A DNA stretch of 20,504 bases. It comes from Chloroflexota bacterium. Lineage in GTDB: Bacteria > Chloroflexota > Dehalococcoidia > Lucifugimonadales > UBA3495. Location of the stretch: positions 1-20,504 of the forward strand of contig JADFQT010000004.1 of NCBI GenBank assembly GCA_022561675.1, given 5' to 3'. Each line of letters opens with the position of its first letter. Position 1 is the first letter of the stretch. Shown here in pieces: positions 14,126-20,504 of the stretch. The translations under genes were made by a program, and so were the position numbers. The notes beneath the pieces are model-generated. The model was not told the DNA's origin. It did no database searches and saw only the letters and a program-made list of their open reading frames with translations.

Positions 14126-16363
14126 ATGGCCCGTTCCACACCCCAGATACGTCGCGCCCCTTCTCCGGTGCGTAGATCCGGTGGGCGGTCCAAGACCAGC
14201 ACCACCTTCGATGCCACCATATTGCTGATCGTGGTAGCCCTGGTGGCAGGCCTGGGCTTCGGGTTCTCGGAGGCCATCCGCCATTGGGCCGTAAACAGCC
14301 TGGGCTTTGGTTGGGTTCCCGTGGGGGCCCTGGGTGTCGCGGCGCTGCTCACGCTGCGCTATCGTCCCAAAATGCTGGCGGGATACTGGCGATGGTGGAT
14401 TCTGGCTGCGGTCCTGGCGGCCATTGTGGTGGGCATCCTTTCCTATTTCCGCGGCCCCAACGGCATGTTGGCGGCGGTCAGCCTGGGGGGCAGATGGGGT
14501 CGGGAGATCGGCGGGGGTTATCTCCCGCTGGGTATACTTCGGGCCGTGGCCCTGGTCTTGTTGGCGCCGCTGATCCTCTACCCCAAAAGGGTGGGAAACC
14601 TCTACCTGCTAGCCTTGAGCGGTCTCTTCCGGGCCCTCAAAGTCGGCGGAAGGTACGTGGGGCTGAGGTTTTATCTTCTCGCCAAATACCTGGTCCGCCG
14701 GATTAGGGCTATTCTGAATTACCGTTTCCTGCGGCGACGCCTACGGCGATTGAGCTTTCGCCTCATGCTGCCTGTTGGAACCAGGGCGGGCTACTCTGAG
14801 GCGGAGGACCCGCCCCCCTGGACTTCCGATGAAGCGGGGCCGGATGGCTTCCGGCAACCGGCCGATGTTTCTGGCAGCGATGTTTCTGGCGGGGGAGAAG
14901 TCGAGCCTCGGACGGCGGTAAATGATGCCCAACCGGCCAAGGCAGTTGCCTTCAACGCGGCCAAGTCCAAGTGGAAGCTGCCTCCGTTAAACCTGCTGAT
15001 TCCGGCTCAGCCCCGCACCATTTCGCAAGCGCCGCTGCTGCAGATGGCTAAACTCATCGAGAGCACCCTGGCCGATCACGGAGTGATGGTTGAGGTAAAG
15101 GACATCAAAGCCGGGCCCCGCGTTGTCCGTTTCGGGCTGGTGCCGGGCTGGCAGCAAAGGAGAGGCGAAGCGGGCAAGGATGACGTCTTAGAGGGCAGTA
15201 AGATCAAGGTTCAAAGCATCCTGGCCCGGGAAAAAGATTTGGCTTTGGCTCTAAAAACCCCAGATTTGCGCATTGAAGCTCCGGTCCCCGGAGAGGCGCT
15301 GGTTGGCCTGGAGGTGCCGGCTCCCTTCCCGGCTGAGGTAGCCTTGAGAAGCCTGATGGACGTTCCGGACTTTCGCAAAATCAGCTCCAAGGGCGGCCTC
15401 CCCATCGCCTTGGGTGAGGATACCGGAGGCAACCCGGTGGTGACCGACCTGGTCTCCCTGCCCCATTTGCTCATCGCCGGAGCCACCGGCAGCGGCAAGA
15501 GCGTCTGTCTCAACTCGATAGTGGCATCTTTGCTTTTCACCAAGCCGCCGGATCAGCTCAGGATAGTGATGGTGGACCCGAAAAGGGTTGAGCTTACCCC
15601 ATTTAACGGGATTCCTCACTTGATCTCACCAGTAATAGTGGACGTGGAAGAGGTCAATCCCACCCTGCGTGCCTTGATAGCTGAAATGCTGCGGCGTTAC
15701 AAGCTGATGGAGGAGATTGGAACCCGCAACATCTCTGGGTACAACGCCAAAGCCAAAGAGCCGATGCCGTACCTGGTCCTTATCGTCGACGAGCTGGCCG
15801 ACTTGATGATGACGGGCGGATTCGAGATGGAACAAAACCTGGTCCGGCTGGCCCAGCTGGGCCGGGCCGTCGGTATTCACCTGGTCCTGGCAACCCAGAG
15901 GCCATCGGTGAACGTAGTTACCGGCCTCCTCAAGGCCAATGTGCCGGCTCGGGTGGCCTTCGCCGTGGCTTCCCAGGTGGATTCCCGGGTGATTCTGGAT
16001 ACGGTCGGGGCCGAGAAGCTGCTGGGCAAGGGGGACATGCTCCTGCTGAACAACGATTCTCCCAAACCGAGACGGGTACAGGGAGCCCTGGTCTACGATG
16101 AAGAGATAGATCGGGTGGTGGAGTTCTGGCTGCAGCAGAAAGGTCCACCCCTGCCGGTGATCTCCCTGGAAGAGCCCGATGACCTGCCGGATGACCAGGA
16201 CGAGGTGGATGATCGCATCCTGGACAGCGCCCGGGAACTGGCCATCCGCAATCCCCGCCTGTCCTCCTCTTTCTTGGAGCGCCGCTTGCGAATCGGAGTT
16301 CAGAAATCGGCCCAGGTAATGGAGGTCTTGGAAGAAGAAGGCCTGGTCATCCCCAATTATTGA
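14126..16363 (+). CDS. ftsK: DNA translocase FtsK/SpoIIIE
   Basis: 745 residues; GGAGG lies five bases before the ATG. The basic N-terminus is followed by four membrane helices (about 30-47, 62-77, 89-108, 131-152), a linker with a DVSGSDVSG repeat (about 247-255), the alpha and beta motor domains, and a C-terminal winged helix (about 690-745) ending E-E-E-G-L-V-I-P-N-Y. Walker A is G-A-T-G-S-G-K-S (452-459) and Walker B L-I-V-D-E-L (Asp555, Glu556); A-T-Q-R-P-S-V and G-K-G-D-M-L are also present. It pumps chromosomal DNA through the division septum and its gamma domain reads KOPS/SRS polarity sequences. Length is close to SpoIIIE rather than the long E. coli FtsK. Confidence 0.95.
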   Translation: MARSTPQIRRAPSPVRRSGGRSKTSTTFDATILLIVVALVAGLGFGFSEAIRHWAVNSLGFGWVPVGALGVAALLTLRYRPKMLAGYWRWWILAAVLAAIVVGILSYFRGPNGMLAAVSLGGRWGREIGGGYLPLGILRAVALVLLAPLILYPKRVGNLYLLALSGLFRALKVGGRYVGLRFYLLAKYLVRRIRAILNYRFLRRRLRRLSFRLMLPVGTRAGYSEAEDPPPWTSDEAGPDGFRQPADVSGSDVSGGGEVEPRTAVNDAQPAKAVAFNAAKSKWKLPPLNLLIPAQPRTISQAPLLQMAKLIESTLADHGVMVEVKDIKAGPRVVRFGLVPGWQQRRGEAGKDDVLEGSKIKVQSILAREKDLALALKTPDLRIEAPVPGEALVGLEVPAPFPAEVALRSLMDVPDFRKISSKGGLPIALGEDTGGNPVVTDLVSLPHLLIAGATGSGKSVCLNSIVASLLFTKPPDQLRIVMVDPKRVELTPFNGIPHLISPVIVDVEEVNPTLRALIAEMLRRYKLMEEIGTRNISGYNAKAKEPMPYLVLIVDELADLMMTGGFEMEQNLVRLAQLGRAVGIHLVLATQRPSVNVVTGLLKANVPARVAFAVASQVDSRVILDTVGAEKLLGKGDMLLLNNDSPKPRRVQGALVYDEEIDRVVEFWLQQKGPPLPVISLEEPDDLPDDQDEVDDRILDSARELAIRNPRLSSSFLERRLRIGVQKSAQVMEVLEEEGLVIPNY

Positions 16364-16426
16364 GCCCTGAATTTATAACTACCACCAAGTCTGCCGAAAA
16401 GTTGCTTGAAAGGCCTGAGTGATTCA

Positions 16427-16454
16427 GTAGGGGCGCACGGCAGTGCGCCCCTAC
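16427..16454. repeat. perfect 12-bp hairpin GTAGGGGCGCAC
   Basis: GTAGGGGCGCAC, loop GGCA, then GTGCGCCCCTAC. It lies 64 bases after the ftsK stop, within a 299-base gap before the PHP gene. No T-run follows, so it is not a standard intrinsic terminator, though so stable a stem could still protect mRNA ends. The same hairpin type is, from memory, dispersed in many environmental genomes. The rest of the gap (16455-16662) shows only a weak TATCAT-type -10 near 16570. Confidence 0.75.
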
Positions 16455-16662
16455 CTTGCCCAAACACGCCCCCTTCATATAGAAATGGTATTCGCTATTA
16501 GGCAAAGGGCAATTTTAAGCACCCTCTCGGATTACGGGCCGGTCAATTTCCCATGATTTGTGGACTCTGGTATCATATCTAGGACCTCCGGCTGGGATGC
16601 CTGCCCAGACTTGGGAGCGAATATCCTTGGGAATTGGCTACTGCGGGAATTGATTACTGCCT

Positions 16663-17301
16663 TTGCTGATTGATTTGCACACTCATAGCTATCCCCAATC
16701 CGATGATAGCTTCATGAGCGTAGATGAGTTGGTAGAGGCCGCCAAAGCTCGGGGACTGGACGGGGTTTGCTTAACCGAGCACGACGCTTTCTGGTCTGAA
16801 GAAGAAATCCGCACTCTGTCGCGCCGGCATGGCTTCCTGGTGTTGGGTGGCACGGAGCTCAACACCGACGGCGGGCATGTGCTGGTTTTCGGGCTAGACC
16901 GGTACGAGTTTGGAATGCACAAGCCGGCAGTCTTGCGCGCAAGAGTCGACCAGGTGAACGGGGTTATCATTGGCGCTCATCCCTACCGCCGACGGTTTTT
17001 GCCCGAAGCTGCTGGAGACCCGGAAGCCCGAAGGGGGATGCTGGACCGGGCTGCCGGTGACCAGTTTTTCTGTGTCTGTGATGCCGTTGAGGGTGTCAAT
17101 GGTCGGGGCAAACCGGCGGAGAACCTGTTTTCCCAGGACCTGGCGTCTAGATTGAGTCTCCACGTGTCCGGCGGCAGCGATGCGCACAGGTTGGAACAAA
17201 TGGGTTCGGCGGCGACCAGGTTTCAGAGTAAAATCAGCAACCTGGAGGATTTGATTCAGGAACTGCGGATGGGGCGATTCGAAGCCGTTGCATTGCCGTA
17301 G
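16663..17301 (+). CDS. stand-alone PHP-domain phosphoesterase
   Basis: A 212-residue protein from a TTG start with all PHP metal motifs: L-H-T-H (His6, His8), T-E-H-D (39-41), G-G-T-E-L-N (62-67), G-A-H-P-Y-R (His106) and G-S-D-A-H (Asp173, His175). The PHP superfamily uses two or three metals to hydrolyse phosphoesters; relatives include histidinol phosphatase and nucleotide or oligoribonucleotide phosphatases. The substrate cannot be predicted. A cysteine-containing stretch F-F-C-V-C-D lies near 135-140. The start has only weak upstream purines. It is separated from ftsK by a hairpin-bearing gap and so is probably its own unit. Confidence 0.85.
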   Translation: MLIDLHTHSYPQSDDSFMSVDELVEAAKARGLDGVCLTEHDAFWSEEEIRTLSRRHGFLVLGGTELNTDGGHVLVFGLDRYEFGMHKPAVLRARVDQVNGVIIGAHPYRRRFLPEAAGDPEARRGMLDRAAGDQFFCVCDAVEGVNGRGKPAENLFSQDLASRLSLHVSGGSDAHRLEQMGSAATRFQSKISNLEDLIQELRMGRFEAVALP

Positions 17302-17447
17302 TCTTGAAATCGTGTAAAAGGATAACAACCAGGAATAAATTTCAAGGCAGCGCGTCTGGTTAGCTGACCAGGCCGGGTGCTGCTCGCCAATGGGTGGTGG
17401 GTTTCTCACGGCCCGATGTTGCCAAGATGTGAAATTTTGGGAGGCCT

Positions 17448-18428
17448 ATGATGGCCGAAATATTGAAAGTAGAAAACCTGCACGTGCACTTTGAGACTTC
17501 CGCCGGGCAAGTCAAGGCGTTGAACGGGGTTAGTTTTGTGCAGGAGGAAGATCAGATTTTCTGTCTGGTGGGAGAGAGCGGGGCGGGCAAGAGTACCCTG
17601 GCCCTAGCTATCATGGGCCTCCTTCCCCAAAATGCCTCTGTCCCGGCCGGGCGGGTCCTCTTCGACGGCGTGGACCTGCTTCGCGCCGGAACCGGCCATC
17701 TGCGGAGAATTCGAGGCAAGGAGATCTCCCTGGTCTTCCAGGATGCTCAAGCGGCGCTAAACCCGGTCCAGACCGTGGGCTCCCAGCTCGAGGAGGTCAT
17801 TCTGGCCCATCAGGATATCCCGACCCGGGTGGCCACCACTATGTGTCTGGAGATACTACGGGAGTTGGGGCTGCCTGAACCCCAACGGATCATGAAGGAG
17901 TATCCCTTCAGCCTCAGTGGCGGGATGTGCCAGCGGGTAATGCTGGCCATCGCCCTGGTATTGAGACCACGGTTACTGATTGCCGATGAAGCCACTTCAG
18001 GGCTGGACGTGACCCTGCAAGCCGAGATACTGGAGCGGTTGAAGAGTCTATGCAAGGACCTGCATTCCGCAATTCTGCTGATCACCCACGATATGGGCAT
18101 AGTGGCCCATATGGCGGACGAGGTGGGAGTTCTCTACGCCGGCACCCTCGCTGAATCGGCGGAGGTAATTCCGCTGTTCAAAGAACCGCGCCATCCTTAC
18201 ACCTGGGCGCTGCTACAGGCGCTACCCCGCCTGGATGACGTGGATAAGAAGCTGGCTCCCTTGCCGGGCGTGCCGCCGGACATGATCAACCTGCCGGAGC
18301 AATGCCCCTTCCTGCCCCGCTGCCAAAAGGCGACAGCCAAGTGCCGGTTGGACCGCCGTCCCTTCTTGGAGGATATAGGATCGGGACATCGGGTCGCCTG
18401 CTACAACCCCGTGCTGGCGCTGGATTAG
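17448..18428 (+). CDS. oligopeptide/dipeptide ABC transporter ATP-binding protein (OppD/DppD type)
   Basis: 326 residues; GGGAGG sits well before the tandem ATG ATG. Walker A G-E-S-G-A-G-K-S-T (42-50), Q-loop Gln98 in V-F-Q-D, signature L-S-G-G-M-C-Q-R (156-163), Walker B L-L-I-A-D-E (176-181), and the switch histidine in L-I-T-H-D-M are all intact. The C-terminal oligo_HPY extension, P-L-P-G-V-P-P-D-M with C-P-F-L-P-R-C and later cysteines, marks the OppD/DppD subfamily and may hold an iron-sulfur cluster in some members. It would energise import of peptides or similar solutes. No permease, binding protein or OppF partner is in the window; the next gene is on the other strand. The partners must be elsewhere or lost. 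Confidence 0.9.
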   Translation: MMAEILKVENLHVHFETSAGQVKALNGVSFVQEEDQIFCLVGESGAGKSTLALAIMGLLPQNASVPAGRVLFDGVDLLRAGTGHLRRIRGKEISLVFQDAQAALNPVQTVGSQLEEVILAHQDIPTRVATTMCLEILRELGLPEPQRIMKEYPFSLSGGMCQRVMLAIALVLRPRLLIADEATSGLDVTLQAEILERLKSLCKDLHSAILLITHDMGIVAHMADEVGVLYAGTLAESAEVIPLFKEPRHPYTWALLQALPRLDDVDKKLAPLPGVPPDMINLPEQCPFLPRCQKATAKCRLDRRPFLEDIGSGHRVACYNPVLALD

Positions 18429-18615
18429 TCTCCCTGGGTTATTACTACGTACAGCCGGGCTGGAGGGGCTGCCCTGCCGTCTCGTCCCAATGCCTATCGC
18501 AAAGGCAAGATGGGATGTACATGGGCCGCCATGCGTACCCTTGCGGGGTTCATCTTGGCATAAGTTTGAATCCCGGTTTCTGCTAGCTTTTGTCGGGATG
18601 GAGCAGATGCATGGC

Positions 18616-19638
18616 CTAACCGCCGGCCAGTTCCGCTACCAGCAATTCCAGAGCCATGTCTGGATTGAGCCGTCCTCGCTTGATGGCCAGGTCGGTATCG
18701 AGGAGGCGCCGGTACCTCCAGCTCAGGTCCTCCCCGGAGTGGCGCCGGGCCTGCTCCACCGTTTTTCGTACCGCATACTGAGATGGCACTCCCAGGCGCT
18801 TCCCCATTTCCCCCTGGGGAACGCCCCGCTCCGTCAGGTCGCGAGCCAGGGCCATCAGGCGGAGCTGCCGGCCAATCATGCCGATAATGTAGGGAGCCTC
18901 CCGGCCGTCCTCTCTCAGCTGGCGCAGTAAATCCAGGGCGACACCGGGCCGCCCGTCAATCATGGCGTCCACGGCGCTGAAGATATTGGCCTCCTTCGCC
19001 TGGGAAACCATCTGGCGCACATCATCCTGTTCAATGTTGCGCCCGCTGGCGTAAAGGGCCAGCTTCTCCAACTCCTGGTCCAGCGTCCAGAGGTCGTTGC
19101 CGATCAGATCCATGAGGGATTTGATGGCTGCCGGGCTGATTCCGGTTCCCTTGTCGCCGGCGGTGGTTTTGATCCAGCGAGCCAGCCCCTCGCCGCTGGG
19201 AGCGGTCAGATGATGAGACTGTGCCGCCTTGAGCAAGGACCGGAGGAGGGGGTTGGTGTCGGCCAAGGGACCATCTTTGAAGATTAGCAGGGTGGTTTCC
19301 GGCATTCCAGGAATATTCTCGGCCCAAGCCTGCCATTCCGCAAGCATATTTCCGCTGCCGCCGGGCGTTCTACCCCCGGTAGATGTTCTACCTCCGGCTC
19401 GGCCGCGGCTGGACTGCCTCTCGCCCAGCACCAGGAGACCATCAATTACTACCAGGCGGCAGGAATCCATGAAGGGAAGAGCTAGACAAACGCTGAGCAG
19501 CTCGGCCGGTTTGACCTGAGCTCCAGCCAGACGGTGGGTGTTGGCCTCCAGCAGGTCGGCGGCACCGTTCTCGGCTTCCAGGTCTCGCAGGGCCCGGGAT
19601 ACTAGAAAGCTATCCCCATAAAGCAGGTGGGCTGCCAA
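18616..19638 (-). CDS. holA: DNA polymerase III delta subunit HolA
   Basis: 340 residues, the usual size. The N-terminus H-L-L-Y-G-D-S-F-L-V, the core C-R-L-V-V-I-D-G-L, T-T-L-L-I-F near the middle, and the C-terminal region with Y-A-V-R-K-T-V-E-Q-A-R and L-L-D-T-D-L-A-I-K-R-G fit the HolA family. Delta opens the sliding clamp in the clamp loader. A glycine/arginine/serine-rich insert (residues about 73-97) contains a near repeat G-G-R-T, coded by an 18-base duplication, and probably forms a flexible loop between two strands. It converges with the OppD-like gene, leaving an unremarkable 187-base gap (18429-18615). Confidence 0.88.
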   Translation of the reverse strand: MAAHLLYGDSFLVSRALRDLEAENGAADLLEANTHRLAGAQVKPAELLSVCLALPFMDSCRLVVIDGLLVLGERQSSRGRAGGRTSTGGRTPGGSGNMLAEWQAWAENIPGMPETTLLIFKDGPLADTNPLLRSLLKAAQSHHLTAPSGEGLARWIKTTAGDKGTGISPAAIKSLMDLIGNDLWTLDQELEKLALYASGRNIEQDDVRQMVSQAKEANIFSAVDAMIDGRPGVALDLLRQLREDGREAPYIIGMIGRQLRLMALARDLTERGVPQGEMGKRLGVPSQYAVRKTVEQARRHSGEDLSWRYRRLLDTDLAIKRGRLNPDMALELLVAELAGG

Positions 19639-19697
19639 AGATTACTCCAACAGAGAGCCTACTCGCGCGGGAGTTCGAGCCGGTTTGAGATAGTTAC

Positions 19698-20114
19698 CTA
19701 GCCGTTATTTTCCACTAACTCGGTCAACACTCCGAAGACGGAACGGGGATGGACGAAGGCGACGCTGCCGGACAGGCCCTCCCGTGGCTCCTTATCGATC
19801 AGCTGTAGCCCCTGGGCACTCAGGAAGTTCAGCTTATCCTGCAGTCCGCTGACGTTGAGAGCCAGGTGATGCAGGCCCTCACCTTTATTCTGGACGAAGC
19901 GCCCCACCGGATTGTCGGGATCCAGGGCCTCCAGAATTTCTATGCGGGTCTGGCCTATCTGGATCAGGCTGGCCTTCACGCCGTGCTCCGGCATGACCGA
20001 AATCTCCGACGGCGGGGCATCGAAAATCGTCTGGAAGAACTCCAAGGCGGCGTTGATGTCCCTCACAGCAATGGCCACATGGTCGATGTGGTTGACGGTG
20101 CAGACCTCATTCAT
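19698..20114 (-). CDS. mce: methylmalonyl-CoA epimerase
   Basis: A 138-residue vicinal-oxygen-chelate protein of normal length. The two halves show I-D-H-V-A-I-A-V (metal His12) and L-H-H-L-A-L-N-V (His82/83), with the final L-T-E-L-V-E (Glu132); I-E-I-L-E and P-V-G-R-F are also typical. It converts (S)- to (R)-methylmalonyl-CoA, which a B12 mutase then turns into succinyl-CoA. Its partner domain is encoded at 8012-8428. The ATG at 20114 is the first good start; an internal start would remove the first beta strand. It lies 59 bases downstream of holA in the opposite sense of gene order (holA is downstream on the minus strand), so they may share a transcript. Confidence 0.93.
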   Translation of the reverse strand: MNEVCTVNHIDHVAIAVRDINAALEFFQTIFDAPPSEISVMPEHGVKASLIQIGQTRIEILEALDPDNPVGRFVQNKGEGLHHLALNVSGLQDKLNFLSAQGLQLIDKEPREGLSGSVAFVHPRSVFGVLTELVENNG

Positions 20115-20407
20115 AGTTTTCAGGCATGTTTTATTGTCCTCATGCTCTCCGGTTAAAGGGTGTACTTAACAGTTGGTCTCCCCCTTAGCAAGCTGACAGG
20201 GATGTAGGGGTATGTAGTGTAGCTGAATATCCAATCACCATGTCATTTCGAGGGAGCTATGCGACCGAGAAATCTTAGATTCCTCGCCTCAACTACGTTC
20301 CGGCTCGGAATGACATCATTCTTCATGCTGAGGTATGTCTGCGATCGTCAAAAATTACCTATCCCATGAGCCTTGGCAAGGCGTAGCACATTTCCTCAGA
20401 CGCCCCC
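20115..20407. other. intergenic gap between acyl-CoA dehydrogenase and epimerase
   Basis: A 293-base gap with no gene. It contains the 77-bp palindrome (20240-20316) described separately. No firm promoter for the minus-strand epimerase was identified. Confidence 0.5.
20240..20316. repeat. 77-bp palindromic REP-like element with 8-bp perfect ends
   Basis: The ends ATGTCATT and AATGACAT are perfect inverted repeats. Inside, each arm runs TCGAG- or CCGAG-like sequence towards an AATCTTAGATTCC centre, so the whole folds as a long imperfect hairpin. The arms match the family seen at 2941-3089. No coding sequence lies within. Shape and size fit a miniature non-autonomous mobile repeat. Confidence 0.75.
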
Positions 20408-20504
20408 CTAAAGGGGATACTGGGCCAGCACCTGCCGAGCGATCAGCAGGCGTTGCACCTCCGAGGTGCCTTCGTAGATGGTGGTAACCCGGGCGTCCCG
20501 AAAC
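20408..20504 (-). CDS. acyl-CoA dehydrogenase, C-terminal 31 residues (cut by window edge)
   Basis: The minus-strand frame ends with TAG at 20408-20410 and runs off the window. The readable end carries I-Y-E-G-T-S-E-V-Q-R, the near-invariant C-terminal motif of acyl-CoA dehydrogenases that touches the FAD of the partner subunit, then L-L-I-A-R and the terminus Q-Y-P-L. These enzymes oxidise acyl-CoA to enoyl-CoA with electron-transfer flavoprotein as acceptor. The chain-length preference cannot be judged from this piece. It is on the same strand as the methylmalonyl-CoA epimerase, 293 bases upstream of it, consistent with an acyl-CoA catabolic neighbourhood. Confidence 0.88.
   Translation of the reverse strand, partial: FRDARVTTIYEGTSEVQRLLIARQVLAQYPL

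Noticed and set aside
16427..16454. Intrinsic terminator of ftsK
   Set aside because: Stable stem but no following T-run, and it lies 64 bases beyond the stop; kept as a repeat instead.
17356..17371. CTGGT-TAGCTG-ACCAG small hairpin upstream of the OppD-like gene
   Set aside because: Only five base pairs; too weak to support a riboswitch or terminator call.
1..20504. CRISPR array, tRNA or rRNA genes
   Set aside because: No regularly spaced repeats with unique spacers, and no cloverleaf or rRNA-like stretch was recognised by eye; a tRNA scan was not possible.

Overview
The window is a high-GC bacterial chromosomal segment. The gene content suggests a Chloroflexota genome, probably Dehalococcoidia/SAR202-like: a propionyl/methylmalonyl-CoA gene set (B12-binding mutase subunit, epimerase, acyl-CoA dehydrogenase), RNase J with FtsK/SpoIIIE, a DUF177-rpmF-fabD-nusB-acpP cluster, frequent TTG/GTG starts, and several families of palindromic intergenic repeats. 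This placement is inference from gene content; no rRNA or other strict phylogenetic marker is present.

Layout. Bases 1-1046 (+) hold the end of a PAP2-type membrane phosphatase and a divergent signal peptidase II-like protein. Bases 1373-1654 (+) encode a small acidic protein of unknown function with a strong ribosome binding site. Bases 1718-2716 (-) hold an amidohydrolase gene that is complete except for two in-frame stop codons. A repeat-bearing spacer follows (2717-3117). Bases 3118-7707 (-) form a mutagenic translesion cassette: imuB (inactive Y-family polymerase), a small DUF6504-like frame overlapping the imuB end, and dnaE2/imuC. A candidate SOS operator lies inside a candidate promoter upstream of it (7853-7881).

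Bases 8012-8428 (+) encode a B12-binding mutase subunit. Bases 8657-11343 (+) are a housekeeping run: DUF177, ribosomal protein L32, an uncertain 53-codon frame, fabD, nusB and acpP. A promoter with two perfect consensus hexamers lies at 8523-8553. Then, all on +, come a family 4 uracil-DNA glycosylase, RNase J, FtsK/SpoIIIE, a stand-alone PHP phosphoesterase and an orphan OppD-type ABC ATPase. The right end (-) holds holA (DNA polymerase III delta), methylmalonyl-CoA epimerase, a 77-bp palindromic repeat and the last 31 codons of an acyl-CoA dehydrogenase.

How the genes fit together. DNA maintenance is heavily represented: ImuB and DnaE2 for damage-induced mutagenic bypass, UDG for uracil removal, HolA for clamp loading and FtsK for chromosome translocation. 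FabD and ACP supply fatty acid synthesis. The B12-binding subunit and the epimerase would serve the methylmalonyl-CoA to succinyl-CoA route. I see no CRISPR array, tRNA, rRNA, transposase or phage gene. The most unusual points are the ImuB C-terminal domain lying in the -1 frame directly behind a CCC-C slip site and stop, the candidate SOS operator for that cassette, and the double-nonsense amidohydrolase.
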